A program made the position numbers and the translations under genes. Shown in pieces: positions 61,211-64,000 of a stretch of 64,000 nucleotides of DNA; within the stretch, counting starts at the first letter, position 1, and every line of letters starts with the position of its first letter. Source of the stretch: Herpetosiphon sp042688385 (GTDB lineage Bacteria; Chloroflexota; Chloroflexia; Chloroflexales; Herpetosiphonaceae); NCBI RefSeq assembly GCF_042688385.1, contig NZ_JBHUPY010000012.1, forward strand, positions 248,001-312,000, given 5' to 3'. The notes beneath the pieces were generated by a model. It was not told the DNA's origin, made no database searches, and saw nothing but the letters and a program-made list of their open reading frames with translations.

Positions 61211-61801
61211 ATGCCTTCAATCAATCCTGAGTTTTTAGCAGCCTGCCGTGAATCAGTTCAGCGCCAAGTTGAGTTACTCAGTCTATTAGCGGCTTCATGG
61301 AACATGCAGCCAAATGATGTGTACTATAACTGGCGCTCACAGCGTGATCAATCGGGCATGATTGCAGACACTGCGTGGCGCTATTTTTTTCATGGCTTGG
61401 AATGCGATATCAGCAATCAAGAAGATGGGCGTTTTGTGCGCATTGAGTTTGGGCCTGGTGGACGCGCCGATTGCCTTTCGAGCTATAGCGTGCTGCAATT
61501 TATTATGACAAGCAAAGCACCATGGGGCTATTATCCCGAATTACAGTCCCAGCTTGCCGACAAACCAGCGCCATTTAATGAACACTCTGGCGATTACCAC
61601 GCAATCCATGTTTTAATCGAACCACTCTATACAGCTAAGCTGATTGAATTGGCCGCTCCTGCTTTGCTCGCAATTCAAGAACAAGCCCTAGTTGTTACGC
61701 CCGAAGGCAGACAAATCTATGAGTTGCCAGCTCCCTATAACAACCCAAATACCCATGGTTTTTGGGATATGATGGTTTGCCACCGCATGGTCTTGAAATA
61801 A
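61211..61801 (+). CDS. Uncharacterised protein (possible DUF6896-like)
   Basis: 196 aa, soluble. The central GRFVRIEFGPGGRADCLSSY resembles the FGPGGR motif I associate with DUF6896-type proteins, but I cannot confirm this. No transmembrane segment, no known catalytic motif. RBS AAGGAG. It is bracketed by two near-identical noncoding blocks in direct orientation, so it may be a mobile or duplicated cassette. Function unknown. Confidence 0.6.
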   Translation: MPSINPEFLAACRESVQRQVELLSLLAASWNMQPNDVYYNWRSQRDQSGMIADTAWRYFFHGLECDISNQEDGRFVRIEFGPGGRADCLSSYSVLQFIMTSKAPWGYYPELQSQLADKPAPFNEHSGDYHAIHVLIEPLYTAKLIELAAPALLAIQEQALVVTPEGRQIYELPAPYNNPNTHGFWDMMVCHRMVLK

Positions 61802-61817
61802 GCTAAGCAATGAGCGA

Positions 61818-61878
61818 AAAAGTCAGAAATCAAAAGTCAGAAATCAAAAGTCAGAAATCAAAAGTCAGAAATCAAAAG
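61818..61878. repeat. 14-bp tandem repeat, four copies
   Basis: AAAAGTCAGAAATC repeated four times without change, plus a partial AAAAG, starting 17 bp after the stop codon of the preceding gene. Likely a slippage-prone microsatellite. Confidence 0.9.
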
Positions 61879-61958
61879 CCATAACTCCCTTCGCGATCTT
61901 CGCGCCCTTCGCGGTTTCCGTGCTTCGTGGCCCTTCGTGAAACTTCGTGGATCAATGC

Positions 61959-62111
61959 TTTAACGCAGAGGCGCAGAGCAGGCATGGCTATAGGCTATAG
62001 GCTATGGGCTGGCGAGAACGTAATCTTAACAATCTGTGCCAATCTGTGGCTAAAAAAACTTAACCTTCGTGTTTCTTCGCGCCCTTCGCGGTTCCATGCT
62101 TCGTAGATCAA
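61959..62111. repeat. Direct-repeat block, right copy
   Basis: Near copy of 61042-61195 with few substitutions and a small difference in the CTTCGCG part. Lies between the 14-bp tandem repeat and the last gene. Confidence 0.75.
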
Positions 62112-62200
62112 ACATTCCCCCTAATTGATGAGTGCAATAACCGTTATTCAATGCTACTATGGCGCTATCGCCCAACCAGACATTGATTTGAGGAGTATGT

Positions 62201-64000
62201 ATGTCCAAATTTTGGCAGCCCAGCCGCTTTGGAGCGTTGCTTTTAACCCTTGTAGCGGTGCTCTCGAGCCTTGCGATTACCCGCGCCCAACAACCAGCCA
62301 ACCCGCCAATTAATGGCGTTTGGGATAGCACGATTGGCAATAGCCTCCAAACCCCAGGCAGCATCAATAAACTCTACATCGGCCCCGATCAGCGCTTATA
62401 TGTTGCTGGCAATTTCGCCTATCTCAACAATCAGTTGGGCAATGGCTTAGTCTCGTGGGATGGCACGAACTGGCACACCCACGGCTTACAGCCCAACGAT
62501 ATTAATAGCATCAAAACTTTCGAAACCTACCAAAACCAACTGATTATTGGTGGAAGTTTCCAAAACCTCGCAGGCCGAGCGATTAATGGCGTAGGTCGTT
62601 GGGATGGAAGCCAGTTTCAAGGCTTTGGGGCAGGTACACAAGGCTCCAATGATTATTGGGGCAATACGCCATCGCAAGTTAACGACATTACGGTTATCAG
62701 CGATACGCTCTATCTCGCTGGCAATTTTTCGCAATTTGATACGATTGCAGCAAATTCGGTAGCCTATTGGAAACCCACCGGAATTGGCGCACTTGGCAGT
62801 TTTGATAACAAAGCCTTTGTTGCCGCGTCAACTGGCCAGCAATTGTTCGTCGCTGGAGCATTTCAATATATCAATAATGTTGAAATCCCCTTTTTTGCCC
62901 GATTTACGAACGGCCATTGGTCATCAATGCCGATGCCAAGCAGTATTGGAGTTAACCCTCAATGGACGACCGGGCTTAACAATGCAATCTATGCGTGGGG
63001 CTACCTATTATCCAATCCAAAGCAACATTATGTCTATCGTTATAGCAATAACCAATGGACGCAGCTTGGTAATGATCTACCAAGCCTGATTGACGGTATC
63101 ATCGATGCCAATGGCTTGTATGCTTATAACAACAGAAATGTGTGGAAACTGGTCAATAGTCAATGGCAACAAGTTCAAATTCCGGCCAGCATTACCAGCA
63201 TCACCGCAGTTGCTGGCACGAGCAACCAGCTCTATCTTGCAGGCCAGTTTGTGGTCAATAACCAGCCAAGCCAGTTGATTGCGTGGGATGGAACCAGTGT
63301 AACGAGCCTCGCAACCACTACCTTGCCGCCAGCAATCGCTGATATTGGCGGTGTGCATGGCAAGCTGGTGATTAATCGGGGTGGCAATACCAACCTGCAC
63401 CAATGGAATGGCAGCTCATGGCAACAACTCTATAGCATGGTCCAAGGCACTCGGATGGTTACGGTTGATAGCCAACACACCTATCTGACGAGCGGTTATC
63501 CGTTTAGCCCAAATAATGGCAGTCTCAGCGCCCTTTGGGAATTCAGTTCAACAGGGACGCTCACTAATCCAGTCGCAATTAATGGGACTGCCATAACTTG
63601 GACGCGCTCAGGCACAAGTTTGCTAGCGAACGGCAGTACTGGCACGATCAATGGCCAAGCCTATAGCACAACCGTCCAGATTAACCAAGACCATTCATGG
63701 CAACAATTTAATGTTCGTCATTATGACAACCAAGTTAGCATTTACTTTGTCAATAATCAGTATTATGCGCTCAAACTCCTTTCCGAACCCTATTCGACGA
63801 TCATTTTGGTTAATGTTTGGCGCAATAATAGCTGGCAAGAAAGCGATGGCATCCAAATTGGCAATGAAACCGATGTGCAGTTTGTGGTGTGGCGAGATCG
63901 CTTGTATATCAGTGGATCATCTGGATTGTATCAATTGAATGATGATGGCAACATTGTGCAGATTGCCCAATTTAATAATATAGTTAAACGCTTGGCTAGC
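62201..64000 (+). CDS. Secreted beta-propeller-like protein, cut by the window end
   Basis: Open for 600 codons from ATG 62201 to the last base, no stop. AGGAG lies 5 nt upstream; an out-of-frame ATG at 62197 leads to a short frame only. Signal peptide to about residue 30 (LLLTLVAVLSSLAITRAQ). The rest has repeats of the form LYVAGNF/LYLAGNF/LFVAGAF followed by a WDG or W-rich strand (VSWDGTNW, GRWDGSQF, IAWDGTSV), a beta-propeller-like pattern found in bacterial surface proteins. Ligand unknown; the C-terminus is not visible. Confidence 0.85.
   Translation, partial: MSKFWQPSRFGALLLTLVAVLSSLAITRAQQPANPPINGVWDSTIGNSLQTPGSINKLYIGPDQRLYVAGNFAYLNNQLGNGLVSWDGTNWHTHGLQPNDINSIKTFETYQNQLIIGGSFQNLAGRAINGVGRWDGSQFQGFGAGTQGSNDYWGNTPSQVNDITVISDTLYLAGNFSQFDTIAANSVAYWKPTGIGALGSFDNKAFVAASTGQQLFVAGAFQYINNVEIPFFARFTNGHWSSMPMPSSIGVNPQWTTGLNNAIYAWGYLLSNPKQHYVYRYSNNQWTQLGNDLPSLIDGIIDANGLYAYNNRNVWKLVNSQWQQVQIPASITSITAVAGTSNQLYLAGQFVVNNQPSQLIAWDGTSVTSLATTTLPPAIADIGGVHGKLVINRGGNTNLHQWNGSSWQQLYSMVQGTRMVTVDSQHTYLTSGYPFSPNNGSLSALWEFSSTGTLTNPVAINGTAITWTRSGTSLLANGSTGTINGQAYSTTVQINQDHSWQQFNVRHYDNQVSIYFVNNQYYALKLLSEPYSTIILVNVWRNNSWQESDGIQIGNETDVQFVVWRDRLYISGSSGLYQLNDDGNIVQIAQFNNIVKRLAS

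Noticed and set aside
61818..61878. CRISPR array
   Set aside because: Units are 14 bp and directly adjacent without spacers; no cas genes in the window.

Overview
The window looks like a chromosomal segment of a Chloroflexota bacterium, most likely Herpetosiphon or a close relative. This is inferred from gene content and style, not from a marker gene. It has mid-range GC, a diphosphomevalonate decarboxylase, a sortase, Thr/Pro-rich secreted proteins, a DUF5679 zinc-ribbon protein, many PAS/GAF signalling proteins, and intergenic short repeats built on CTTCGTG/CTTCGCG. Genes lie on both strands. No rRNA, tRNA or CRISPR array was recognised.

Layout. 0.07-2.5 kb: sulfur operon (CstB-like persulfide dioxygenase-rhodanese, rhodanese, TauE permease). 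2.6-7.8 kb: four-gene complex-I/hydrogenase-4-like membrane module with an altered metal-site motif. 7.9-13.8 kb: ThpR, GT87-type membrane protein, ComEA, SUMF1-domain protein, two tandem PhoU proteins, MOSC protein. 14-20.5 kb: lipoprotein, orphan HicB-like protein, DUF5679, endonuclease IV, a MITE-like repeat, GT-C-like protein, YaeQ, and an RsbW-RsbW-RsbV-like switch. 20.6-25.3 kb: Lon and Hsp20, then GNAT and PARG-like genes overlapping by 4 bp. 25.7-33.6 kb (minus strand): V4R-like protein, a pseudo-Rieske protein, methyltransferase, TPR membrane protein, sortase, diphosphomevalonate decarboxylase, a class III cyclase and a response regulator. 34-42.4 kb: HTH/NB-ARC/TPR regulator, secreted GH16 enzyme, LuxR-type HTH, luciferase-like oxidoreductase, secreted beta-helix protein, RuvA. 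42.5-44.8 kb: decayed IS200/IS605 element, small HTH regulator and hairpin-rich DNA. 44.8-51.3 kb: SpoU methyltransferase, GH43, methyltransferase, GH2. 51.3-60.7 kb: TetR repressor divergent from a CYP102 (P450-BM3-type) fusion, a large PAS hybrid kinase, and a class 3 aldehyde dehydrogenase. 60.7-64 kb: duplicated repeat blocks around an uncharacterised gene, then a secreted propeller-like protein running off the end.

The most novel signal is a 128-131 nt element present three times (13854-13984 +, 42485-42615 +, 60748-60875 -). It keeps fixed internal spacing, has a conserved 5' box, a CU-rich tract complementary to Shine-Dalgarno sequences, and a terminator-like GC hairpin. I read it as a multi-copy small-RNA family, possibly of anti-Shine-Dalgarno type. 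The right end of the decayed IS605 element abuts copy B, so a TnpB guide RNA read from that end would have contained repeat sequence. Also notable are an intact operator pair that overlaps both -35 boxes between tetR and the P450 gene, and a Rieske-fold protein that lost its cluster ligands but kept the two disulfide cysteines.
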